From Haematococcus lacustris (Eukaryota > Chlorophyta > Chlorophyceae > Chlamydomonadales > Haematococcaceae): a stretch of DNA of 64,000 bases. Below are positions 12,801-22,900 of this stretch, piece after piece; the stretch's first letter is position 1; each line of letters begins with the position of its first letter. The stretch is from positions 1,181,849 to 1,245,848 of the forward strand of contig JASKMD010000029.1 of NCBI GenBank assembly GCA_030144725.1, given 5' to 3'. The translations under genes and the position numbers were made by a program. The notes below the pieces were generated by a model that saw nothing but the letters and a program-made list of their open reading frames with translations, had not been told where the DNA came from and did no database searches.

Positions 12801-13259
12801 TGCGCGCCTGGTGAAGGTGATGACCAGGATGCTGGAGGGCGCGCAGCCCTGGCTGATGAGCCGGGCCACCCGGGCAGCCACCACACGGGTCTTGCCTGAC
12901 CCAGGCCCTGAGGGGGTCATGCATATAGCACCCCAGTGCCACATGGTTTGACTACTCCTGTTTTTACCAGCATCATCACCGCTACACCTACGTTGCGGCT
13001 GCTTTGCTGCTGCTGCTCGCCTGCATCTCAGCGTCGTACCTGCTTTCACACGCACAGCATGAGCATCACAAGTCACTGCTGCCAGCTGTTCAGGGTTCAA
13101 CTCGGACAAGATGTTGCTGCTGCCACTGCTACTGCTGCTGCTGGCGCTCTTTGGTGTCTGGAACCGGGTAACGGGGATGGTCAGCGCAGCATAGCAGGCG
13201 CATCCCTTGGCCGGACTGGCCAACCGCAAATGCCGGACGGGGCCCAGCACGCGATGCAT
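304..13259 (-). CDS. UvrD/Rep-type superfamily 1 DNA helicase (3' end off window)
   Basis: ATP-dependent 3'-5' DNA helicase of the UvrD/PcrA/Rep family, a DNA repair and replication-restart enzyme. Eighteen exons, all splice phases agreeing: 13259-13040, 12907-12786, 12269-12184, 11080-10963, 10319-10219, 9543-9415, 8579-8447, 7610-7426, 6997-6886, 6533-6414, 4829-4649, 3275-3190, 3102-3039, 2755-2708, 2416-2301, 1130-1073, 988-645, 447-304. They total 2,367 nt (789 codons). Motifs in order: Q-motif [10 protein letters not shown] (about residue 54); Walker A GPGSGKT (about 74); [13 protein letters not shown]; Walker B MVDEFQ (about 298); [14 protein letters not shown] (about 326); [39 protein letters not shown]; and motif [16 protein letters not shown]. 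All helicase motifs are present. The start is the first ATG of exon 1; about 50 basic, Ser-rich residues precede the Q-motif and may be an organelle transit peptide. The last exon ends at a CAG|GCAAGG donor. The protein looks bacterial, but the introns show it is nuclear. Confidence 0.9.
2130..2220. repeat. Short CAGGGCCAGAGC-type minisatellite
   Basis: Imperfect repeats of CAGGGGCCAGAGCCAGGT in a helicase intron. They are open in several frames but show no protein signal. Confidence 0.6.
3858..3990. repeat. GAAA/GATA tract and copy 1 of a dispersed SINE-like repeat
   Basis: A (GAAA)n/(GATA)n tract is followed by a body running GACGGACTGCACCC, GGCGTGCATCAAGG, GGCATGCCCTTGCTACC. The same body appears reversed at 45,842-45,945 and in part at 9,905-9,975, always beside a GAAA/TTTC tract. 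It sits in the helicase intron, immediately left of the (GGGT)n array. Confidence 0.6.
4001..4272. repeat. (GGGT)n microsatellite, about 270 bp
   Basis: Nearly pure GGGT for about 200 bp, degenerating to GGCTGGGT at the right end. It lies in the helicase intron between exons 11 and 12. The G-rich strand is the + strand, which is the template for helicase transcription. Confidence 0.97.
4841..5585. repeat. (GGTCA)n / (GGTCG)n pentanucleotide array, about 745 bp
   Basis: The flanks are mixed GGTCA and GGGCG units. The core, about 5,055-5,492, is pure GGTCG. It lies inside the intron between helicase exons 10 and 11 and reads as SGRVG-type low-complexity ORFs, which are not genes. Confidence 0.97.
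6594..6750. repeat. (GGGGT)n array
   Basis: About 31 uninterrupted GGGGT units in the intron between helicase exons 9 and 10, starting about 60 bp 5' (gene sense) of the exon 10 acceptor. G-rich on the + strand. Confidence 0.97.
7779..7900. repeat. Poly-C, (CCCA)n and (CCCCA)n array
   Basis: A 15-base C run, four to five CCCA units, then about 19 CCCCA units. It lies in the intron between helicase exons 7 and 8. Unlike the other arrays in this gene, the C-rich strand is the + strand. Confidence 0.97.
7981..8045. repeat. GGCAGGGCAGCAGGG minisatellite
   Basis: Short imperfect G/C-rich repeats in a helicase intron, just right of the CCCCA array. Confidence 0.6.
8237..8342. mobile_element. 106-bp palindromic element (foldback or MITE-like)
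   Basis: The left end CGTCGGAACGTTTTGAACC and the reverse complement of the right end CGTCGGAAAGTTTTGGACC match at 17 of 19 positions. The interior is AT-richer than the surrounding intron. No target duplication is evident. It could be a very small non-autonomous element or a stable intronic hairpin. Confidence 0.5.
9905..10105 (-). mobile_element. tRNA-derived SINE-like repeat (copy 2)
   Basis: Read on the - strand, a pol III A-box-like TGGCTCAGTTGG (about 10,095) is followed about 60 nt later by a B-box-like GGATCGACCCC (about 10,030). A body then ends in GGGCGGAGTCTGTCTTTCTTT. The tail matches the dispersed repeats at 3,885 and 45,842. The head does not fold into a proper tRNA, so I call it a SINE rather than a tRNA gene. 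It is intronic to the helicase. Confidence 0.55.
11138..11992. repeat. 15-bp minisatellite, about 55 copies
   Basis: Unit GGAGGTAGCGGGTGT, with GGGGAGGTAGCGGGT variants increasing toward the right end. Because 15 is a multiple of 3, all frames stay open and give fake ORFs such as VAGVE or GCGGS repeats. It fills most of the intron between helicase exons 3 and 4. Confidence 0.97.
12309..12375. repeat. 9-bp GGGGCAGTA minisatellite
   Basis: About seven GGGGCAGTA units in the intron between helicase exons 2 and 3, with related GGGGCAAGG units beside them. Confidence 0.85.
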
Positions 13260-13923
13260 CGTTACTGTTCTGGGCTATTGCACTCTAATGGAGGAGCATC
13301 GGGTGGTAGCGCGTTCCTCGCCACCTGGGCTCCTAGGCTGCCTCGATGCTGCTGGCAACACCGGCTGAGCTGGATGGTTTGACTCTTATCCTTAAGCGCA
13401 ATCGCCGAGGACCAAAGCGTAGTGAAAAGCCACACTCCATGCTCGCACCATTTTCTATCTTTCTCTCTTTTACTCTTACATGTCTGCTGTGTGTCTTACA
13501 AGAGTGCACATCAGTTGTTTACTCTTACATCGCAATTTGCAACCAATTCTTTACTTCTTATCTTATTACTTGTATAACAGTAGATATATCTACATCATAT
13601 GCGCTACCTGCCCCTGCCAGCTAGTAATGGATCTGCAGCTAATCACTTTGACAGGGAGCTGGGGCGCCAGTGGGGGTCCATTTGAAAAGAACGTACGAGC
13701 TTTAGCTGTCAGGAGTATTGTAGAGAGGTTGCAAATAGCTGGCTGGTCACTTGCAGCATGGCGCGGCGCAAACCACCGTTTCAGACAATTACTGTCTGGC
13801 ATGGAGTGTCATGCGGCCAGCTTGCACAAATAACAATCCGATCCTGTCCAAGCTGCTTCTGCAAGCACAGATTTGTAAAGAGATGCTTACCTATATCGGT
13901 TTGCGCATCCATGTCATAAGATA
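13260..13923. promoter_or_regulatory. Shared upstream region of the helicase and copper ATPase genes
   Basis: 664 bp between two divergent start codons. Its middle (about 13,430-13,620) is clearly AT-richer and pyrimidine-rich on the + strand compared with the flanking exons, as expected of a promoter or 5' UTR. I recognise no defined motif. Its role as a bidirectional promoter is inferred from layout only. Confidence 0.45.
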
Positions 13924-16900
13924 ATGCTCGGGCTGCGCCCGGGGAAGGGCGCCTACACAGCGCGGCCCGATGCCAGTATCCTGCAGCCTAGCCCTGGGGC
14001 AGCTGCCAGGAGCGCTAGCCGCTGTTCATCCTATGGAGGGCGCGCTGCGTTAGTAGCTCTCTGCACATCCTCAGCTGATGGCGCAGAGCTAGCCAACCTC
14101 AGGAACAGCACGCGCAGCCCGTGGTTGCAGCATGCCAACTGGGTGCGAGTGCGGGCCCTGGGCGCCATGGCAGCTCCCCTGAGCAGCGGGCCATTTGGCG
14201 GTGCAGGCGGCGGCAGCAGTGGCAGCGGAGGTGGTGGTGGGGACCCAGGCGGCCATGGCATGCCTGGCAGCAGCAGCAGCCCGGGGCCCAACACACTTGG
14301 GGACGTGGTAGCCAACGATGCTGCCAACGAGCTTGTGGAAGATGTGGTGCTGCTGGATGTTGGAGGTGGGCTGTGCTGGCAGCTCGTTAATCAGATCAAA
14401 TGATAGCAGGTCATGAAGAAGAGCACTGCCCAACGGCAGCAGTAGTAGCGGTGGCAGCTGCAATCAATGCAGCAATATTACCAGGCACCACTACACATAG
14501 TGAGGTGTGCCGCAGCCATAGGGTTTTCTAGGTGGGTCGCCTGGTGGATGGCTCAGTGGTGGTGCAGTGGACAGGGTGGCACAGTGGACGTGCGACGCAG
14601 GTATTTGCGCACAGAGGTCACGAGTTTGATTCCCACCCCTGCGTGCAGGCATGCGGTGTGGCGGGTGTGTGGGTCATGTGAAGAAGGTGCTAGAAGCCCT
14701 GGAGGGGGTGTTGGAGGTAAGGCAAGGAGGATCTTACCAAGGTCTTACCAAGGTTACCAGGGCAGAGGACACACCTGCATTACCCTCAGCTTAGCGACTG
14801 TGCTGAACACAGCGTCTGACACTCGCTGCAGCACTGGGCCACTACCATCGTTACAGAGGCCACAAACCTCCAGCACGCCTTCCTGCAGCCAGCCAGCATA
14901 AGCTCAGCAGCAGACAAGGCACAGCCACCTGCACCCGGCTCACCTCCCCCTGCACCACGCTGCTGCTGGGTGTGCCTGGGTGTGTGCTAACGCTGGCAGT
15001 GGCTGGCTGGCCAGCTGAAGCAGTCAAAGCAGCAGCTGGTGTACTCGACCTTTGAGCTCCTAGCCCATCAGCGTGGCCGGCATACAGGGTGATGCCCTTA
15101 GGACATGATGGAGGGCGCAGATGATGTGTCAGCAGGGTTGGCTGATACGAGGCGAAGCAGAGGGGGAAAAAACCCACGCCCAGCAATGCAGCCACTGCAG
15201 TGGGCGACCCTGCTTCCCACCCTCCTGGTGCAGTCACCTGGCTGGCTGCTTGCTGCTGGCCGCACGCCTGGCTGCTGCTTATGCAGTGGTGCCTGAGGCT
15301 GCTGGCCCCTCGGGCCCCCTCAGCCCCTAACACCTCCCAGCCAGGCCCCCTCATGCAGCGCCCCTGGTGCCCCTGCCGCTGGGCTGTGCAGGCCAGCGTG
15401 AACCTGGCCACGGAGACGGCGCTGGTGCGGGTGCAGGTCCCTGCAGGGCCCGCTGGCCAGGCGTCCCTGGCGCTAGTGGGGCAGCAACTGGCCCAGGTGC
15501 GCGCCAGGGGGGGAGGGGAGGGCAGCTGGGGTGGAAGCTGGGTGGAAGCTGGGTCTGGCCATGGAAGGGGCAGGCTGGGGCAGGCTGCTGGGCATGGCCA
15601 GGTGCACACCTGGCTCTGCAGCACGGCTGCCAGTCATCAACTGGCCCTGTCCCTGGAGCCCCCCTGCCCCTGCCTCACCCCGCCTGGCTGTTGCCCCTGG
15701 CACCCTGCTGCTGCGCTGCTGCGCTGCCAGTCACCACCTGGCCTTGCCTGGCTGACTGCGGCAGGAGCCCCCCTGCCCCTGCTCCACCCCTGCCTGGCTG
15801 CTGCCCCCTGTTGCCCCTGGCACCCTGCTGCTGCGCTGCCCTGAGCTACCGCTCCCGCCTCAGCCTCTGCCGACCCCACCCCTCGTCCTCCTGCCTCCAC
15901 ATCTACCCCAGCCACCCCGCCGCCCCCCCGCTGTTGCCCCGGCCCACCCTTCCCCTGCCCTCCTGCCCTCCACTGCCGCCAGGCCCTGAGTGCAGCGGGC
16001 TTCCCCAGCCGAGCCAGAGACCTGCGCAGCTCCCCCAGTGCCAGCAGCAGTGGCCCCGGCTCCACCGCCTCCATCCTGGCGGGCAAGCGGGCGGCCAAGC
16101 TGCAGCGCCTGCACCAGATCAGCTGGGACCTGGCCCTGGCCTGGGGCCTGTCAGCTGTCTGTGGGATAGGGCACCTGGCGCAGGCCTGGGGGGCGGCGGC
16201 GCCTGCATGGCTGCTGGCCTTGAACTCGGTGCCGGTGCACGCCGCTCTGTCTGCGGCAGCGCTGCTGGGTGAGGAGGCAGGGCCAGGGCAGGGCCAGGGC
16301 AGGGCCAGCAAGGCTGCACTGGGGGAGGGGGAGGGAAGGGGGAGCTGGGGGAAGGGGTGGGCGCTTTGGTGGAGGGTACAGCAGGCATAGCTACGGCGGT
16401 GTGCGGTGTGAGTGGTGTGGTGTGCCGCGGTCATGGTCACTGCATCTCAGGTGCCTGATGCCGTCAGCGCTGCATGCCAGGAGCTCAGCAACCTGACACA
16501 AGTGCAAAGTCGCTGGCAATGAGCAGATGCGGCCCCTGCCCTGTCTGCCCCCTCCCCTCCCCTCCCCTCACCCTCATCTGGTCTGACCATCATCTATGAC
16601 CTCATAGGTCATCATATGTGACCTCATCTGGTCTGACCATCATCTGCCTGCTCCTGTGGTCGCCCAGCCACCCCCTCCTGCCGGCCTGCCCCTGGCCCCA
16701 GGCCCGGGCCGCGACATCATCACCAGCGGCTTCACCGCCCTGGCCGCCCAGCGCCCTGACATGAACAGCCTGGTGGGTCTGGGGGCCACGGCCTCCTTTG
16801 GCGTCAGCTGCGTGGCGGCGCTGCTGCCACACCTCGGCTGGCGCACGTTCTTTGAGGAGCCAGCTATGCTGCTGGGTGAGGGGGGCAGCAGCAGGGGTGG

Positions 16901-19900
16901 GCAGCAGCAGGGGTGGGCAGCAGTAGGGTCTAGCATTGGGCTCAGAGGCAAAAGGGTCTGGCTTCGCCCTGCCTCCCCTGCCCTGCTGCTCCCCCTGGCC
17001 TGCTGCCCCCTCCTGCCCTGCTGCCCTCACCTTTTGCCCCTGCCTGCTGCTGGCGGCCTGCAGGCTTTGTGTTGCTGGGGCGGGCGCTGGAGGAGCGGGC
17101 CAAGCTGCAGGCCTCCGCTGACATGGTGGCCCTGCAGGCAGGTGCTGGGCCAGGCCACAGGGGGCAGGGACGAGCTGCAAGCAGGTGTAGGTGCGAGGCT
17201 GCAGGCTGCAGGCAGGAGGGGCAGCCCACAGCTGCACCCTGCTGCTGCGCTACCCCATGCCCCCTCACACCCGTTTACTTAGACCCCTCCACACGCTGTG
17301 CTGTCCTCCTCATCATGGAGTGGCTGTGGGCGTGTGCCGCAGGCCTTGGTGCCCACCCGTGCCCGCCTGGCCCTGGCCCATGGGGGTCACCGTGAGGTGC
17401 CAGCGGAGGCAGTGGGGCCCGGGGCCCTGATCGCCGTGCTGCCGGGCGACAGGCTGCCAGTGGACGGCGTGGTGGTGTCGGGGCGCAGCTGTGTGGACGA
17501 GAGTGCGCTGTCAGGGGAGGCGCTGCCCCTCACCAAGATCCCTGGTAGGCTGCTGGGGCCAGGCCAGGCCAGGCTGGGGTGGGGTGGGGTGGGGTGGGGT
17601 GGGGTGGGGGTCCTGGTGGGAATGTATTAAACACGACAATGCATACACTCTGGTCACAAACTATTCATCCCAGGTAGGCTGCGGGGGGTGGGCTGGAATG
17701 GGCTGGGCTGGGCTGTGGGTCCTGGAGGGAATGTGTCAAACACGATTATACATACACTCTAGGTAAACTATCCATCCCCAGACTCTAAATCAGCACATCA
17801 GGACTCACGTTTGAGGATGAGGGCATGCACATCAATACTCCCCACCATGCTGTCGATTTCACGTCAACAGGACGTGTTTCTGAAAGCTTGTGGACTTGAC
17901 TGCAAGCAAGGAGGCGTGGCATGTTGGTTATCAGAGTTGCGTTTAAGTTAGGGGTGGGTCAAAATAGGGTAAATCCTACCCTTACCCTACCCTTACCCCA
18001 TTAGATCATGTTTCCATGTCATACCTGCCTGCATCAGCGGAAGCAGTGTCACAGACCACTAACCGATTTATAAGAGGCATAGGAGCAGATGACATATTGT
18101 TGTTTAGCAACTCTTCAGTCAAAAGATCAAAAAGGCAAACAGGGGTTGACACTGGAACTTGAGGGATGGATGGTGACGGAGCTCTAGTGAGTTGCCTTTC
18201 ACTAGTGGTTACGGGATGCTGGGAGGAGCTTTGGCTTGTCCATTTGTGCATGTGAGGAGCAAGGCTGCCAGGCAGGGGAGGGCATGTGCACGTGTCGCAG
18301 GGCGTGTGAACTCATAAGACAGCAACAGGTTGGGATGGGTAAGGAGGCTGTGGATAGGGGAAACCCGCTGTGGGGGCCTGCGGGGGGACCAGTGGTGGGT
18401 TGAGATGTGGGGCCCGGGGCTGCCTGGCTGCTCCCAGGTGACAAGGTCACCGCCGGCACCATGAACTGCGACGGCTGCTTGACAGTGAGGGCTGAACACA
18501 GCGGGCAGCAGACTGTAATCGCTGACATCGTGAGGCTGGTGGAGATGGCCCAGGCAAGTGGCCCCCACATGCCCTACCCCACCCCCACCCCCCTGACCTA
18601 GACCCAGGCCCTCATCTGAACCCTCCCACCTGCTTCACTGATGACACCCAACCCTCCCCTCCTGCCTGCCTGCCTGGTGTGCTGTCCGTTTGTCAGTCAT
18701 GTCAGTCATGTCAGTCATGTCAGTCATGCCAGTCATGTCAGTCATGCCAGTCATGTCAGTCATGTCAGTCATGTCAGTCATGTCAGTCATGTCAGTCATG
18801 CCAGTCATGCCAGTCATGTCAGTCATGTCAGTCATGTCAGTCATGTCAGTCATGTCAGTCATGTCAGTCATGTCAGTCATGTCAGTCATGTCAGTCATGT
18901 CAGTCATGTCAGTCATGTCAGTCATGTCAGTCATGTCAGTCATGTCAGTCATGTCAGTCATGTCAGTCATGTCAGTCATGTCAGTCATGTCAGTCATGTC
19001 AGTCATGTCAGTCATGTCAGTCATGTCAGTCATGTCAGTCATGTCAGTCATGTCAGTCAGTCGGGTCAGTCATGACGTCAGTCAGTCATGTCCGTCTGTC
19101 AGTCATGGTGTCTGTCAGCCACGCACCAAGCCCCTGACTGTGGCACCCCACCCTGCTCTCCTGCTGCTGCCCTCTGCTGCACTGAACTGCACCTTCAAGG
19201 ATGGCTTGCAGCCACGTTGCAAGCCAGGGGGCACTGGTTGACGCAGTGTCCTGTCCTGTCGCCCTGCTCCCCTGCTGCTGCTGGGCCCTGTCCTGCTCCT
19301 GCCCTGCTCAAACATCCCACCTAACCACCGCGCACACCCACGCCACCCTGCTTCCCATCCGCTGCTGCGCACCACTGCTGGACGCTGGCCTGCTCGTCGC
19401 ACTGAGGGTGTGGTGCATGAATAAGCACATTGCAACCACACTGACCTGCAGCACACCCCATCCCCATGCCCTGCCCTCTTCCTGCTGCCCTGTACACAGA
19501 AAAGTGCCGAACTAAATAAGGTCTGTTTTGGCCTTCACAATGGTACCATAATGGAGTAGCAATGGGCATTAAACGCCTAAACTTATTCAAGTTCAGCAAT
19601 GTACTGTGTATTGCGCTGCGCTGCCCTCACCCTAATCTAGGGCTCAGCAGGGCCCACCTCCCCCCTGGGCCCTAGCCTGGTCTGCTGGCCTTTATGCTTT
19701 GCCACTGAGGCCTGGGTCAGGGTGTGAGATGTCAGTGGTGTGTCTGCAACCAGCTTGGATGTAGGGCCTGGTTGAGGCAGACTGCAGCTCTGGAAGAGGG
19801 CAGGACAGAGCAGGGTCCAGGCCTGGTTTAGGTAGGCTGCGGGCCTATGAACAGGGCAGTTACACGGCAGTGGCAGGGCCTGCGCACAGGCGCAGGGCAG

Positions 19901-22900
19901 TGGATGGTCCAGGGTAAGGACCAGGGCAGCGTTTCAAGGTTTCAGGGTGGTCTAAGGCCTGGATGGCCATGCAGGGGGCAGGTCCAGGCTGCTGCTCAGG
20001 GCCAGGGGTGCCACTGCAAGCCCCTGCAAACCTCAGGCAGCCCTGCTGGCTGTTGGCTTCAGGCCCGCACCGCACCCATCCAGCGTCTGGCTGACAGCGT
20101 GGCAGGCCGCTTTGCCTACGGCGTCATGGCGCTCTCTGCCGCCACATTCCTGTTCTGGGCCACTGCCGGCACAAAGCTCTTCCCTCAGGTGGGGGGGCAG
20201 GGGCAGCCAGGCTGCTGTGACTCGTTGGGCTGAGTGCACCAGGTGCACCAGGTACAGCTTGCTCTTCAATGACCCCTCATGCTGACGGTCTGTTGAGCAT
20301 GCACATGGAGGATCATGGGCACTGCGCAAAACGGTGCAACAGGCGTGGAGTGCCCAATAGAGAAGAATAGCTGTGCTGATGGGGACTATGCCTGTCTGTC
20401 CTGTTTTCAAAACACGGGTGTCGACTTCTGGCATCTGAAGTCGAGGCGACAGCAGGGCATAAGACGCCCGCCATGTGCTGCACAGGTGCTGCTCAGCGCG
20501 GCGGGGAAAGTCGCGGGATGCGGGGCGTGCGTCACCGCCGCTGCCGCTGCAGCCACGCCCGCCACTACGACCTTACTGAGCTTACAGCTGGCTTGCAATG
20601 TGCTGGTCACCGCCTGCCCATGTGCTCTGGGCCTGGCCACCCCAACGGCCGTGTTGGTTGGGACTGGGGCTGGGGCGCGGCGCGGCTTGCTCATCCGCGG
20701 TGGAGACATCCTCGAGTCGTTGTCGCAGATCGACACCGTTGTGTTCGACAAAACGGGTACCCTCACAGCAGGCCGGCCCCAGGTCACACTTGTGCAGTGT
20801 TTCGACGCGGGAGTCGGCAGTGTGACGCAACACGACCTCCTTCAACTAGCCGCCGCAGCGGAACGTTCGACCACGCACCCTGTCGCTCGGGCCCTAACAG
20901 CGGCAGCAGCGACCGCTAAAGCAGGCACAGGCATCGCATTTTATGAACAGCAACAGGGGCAGGCACACAGCAGCATGGGTGCTCAGCAGCCATCACAGCG
21001 CCAGGGGCAAGGGGATCAGCAGGGGCAGGGGCAGGGGCAGGAGCTGGCTGGAAGCTTCCCCCTCTCTCCATCCCCCTCAGCACCTGGTGTCATGCAAGGC
21101 TGCCGTCAGCCACAGCTCAACCTGGAGCTGCAGCCCGGCAGCTTCCTGCAAGAGCCAGGCAGCGGGGTGCGGGCTGTGGTGGGGGGCCGCCTGGTGTGTG
21201 TGGGCAGCCTGGACTGGCTGCAGCGCCAGGGGGCAGCAGGGACCACCCCACCCACCCAGGGACCTATCCAGACGCACCCACCTCCACACCAGCTCACCCC
21301 TCACCCTGCGTCTGCCCCCCCTGCAGCTCAAGCCCCTGGTGCCCCCGTCAGCCCCGCCCCTGCACCCACCCCTGCCAGCCCCTCTCCTGCCCATCGCCTA
21401 GGCGACAAGTCCAATGCTGTTGGCAGCAGCGTGCAGCAGCAGGGGTCACCTGCTCCTGCTGGTGCTGCTGGACAGGAGGTGTGGGCAGGGCAGGCTCAGG
21501 GGCGGCGGGCCAGCACCAGCCACACCCGAGTGTATGTCAGTGTGGACGGCCGCCTGGCTGGCTGCATTGATGTGCAGGTGGGTAGGTGGGTGGGTCTGTG
21601 AGACACACAGCCTCCCTCCTCCTATATACCTACCCCTAGCCCCCCACCACCTCCCCGCACTGCCCTGGATGCTGCCTTCCTCCCCCCAGCACCTACACCA
21701 ACACCCCTCAGTACCACACTTGCCTACTGCTGCTATAACCAAAACAACCACCAACTCGTTTAGAGCACCCCTCCCAACCCTTTTCACCCTTCCACGCCTC
21801 CTTCACCTCCTTTGCTTCCTTTGCTGCACACCTCGTGGCACCAGGGCTCTCACCCGCACGCTGCCTGTCAGCCCTCCAGCCTGACCACACCACATGCTGC
21901 GGCTGCATGTGACGTCACACCCTGAGGCCTTGCAGGCTCCACCAGAATTGGGGTCAAGCTTCAGGCTACAGCCTCCCCCAGCCGCGATGCCGGCAAGGCA
22001 GCCCACTGTCATAGACACCCCCACCGGCTCCAGCTGGGCCTGCTGCCCCTGGGTTGTGCACACAGCTCACGGACGCCTGTAATTCACACACCTGCCTTGA
22101 TCCACCCCACCCCACCCCACTCTCTTTTCAACCCACCTGGACCTACTGCACCTCACCCACATCACCCACATCACGCACCTCACCCAATCTCACCCCGACC
22201 CAGCCTGCCCCACCCAGCCCCACCATCCCTCTTACCCTGACCCTATCCTCACCCACCTTCCGCTGTGGCTGTCCACGCAGGACGCAGTGCGGGGTGACGC
22301 GCCGTCCACTGTGGCGGCGCTGCAGGCGCAAGGGGTGCGCTGCCTGATGCTGTCCGGGGACAAGGCGGGCGCTGCCCAGGAGGTGGCGGCAGCAGTGGGC
22401 ATCCAGCCTCAGGACGTCCATGCTGACACCCGGCCCGCAGGTGCCTTTGGAGGGGAGGGGAGGGGAGGGGAGGGGAGGGGAGGGGAGGGGAGGGGAGGGG
22501 AGGGGAGGGGAGGGGAGGGGAGGGGAGGGGAGGGGAGGGGAGGGGAGGGGAGGGGAGGGGAGGGGAGGGGAGGGGAGGGGAGGGGAGGGGAGGGGAGGGG
22601 AGGGGAGGGGAGGGGAGGGGAGGGGAGGGGAGGGGAGGGGAGGGGAGGGGAGGGGAGGGGAGGGGAGGGGAGGGGAGGGGAGGGGAGGGGAGGGGAGGGG
22701 AGGGGAGGGGAGGGGAGGGGAGGGGAGGGGAGGGGAGGGGAGGGGAGGGGAGGGGAGGGGAGCGGAGGGGAGCGGAGGGGAGGGGAGGGGAGGGGAGGGG
22801 AGGGGAGGGGAGGGGAGGGTGGCAGGTGGAGGGGAGGGTGGCAGGTCCAGGGTAGTGATACCAGGATGGCCGGTGTGTGAGAAGAGTAGCAGGCGGACCT

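Noticed and set aside
304..13259. Bacterial contamination as the source of the UvrD helicase
   Set aside because: Eighteen exons with consistent phases and spliceosomal sites inside a window of other intron-rich algal genes.
18694..19062. Regular repeats resembling a CRISPR array
   Set aside because: Units are contiguous 9-mers without spacers, in an intron of a eukaryotic gene. The same applies to the arrays at 11,138 and 46,889.
18690..19241. MSV/SCQ/HVS repeat ORFs in all frames
   Set aside because: Artefact of the 9-bp CAGTCATGT array in a copper ATPase intron.
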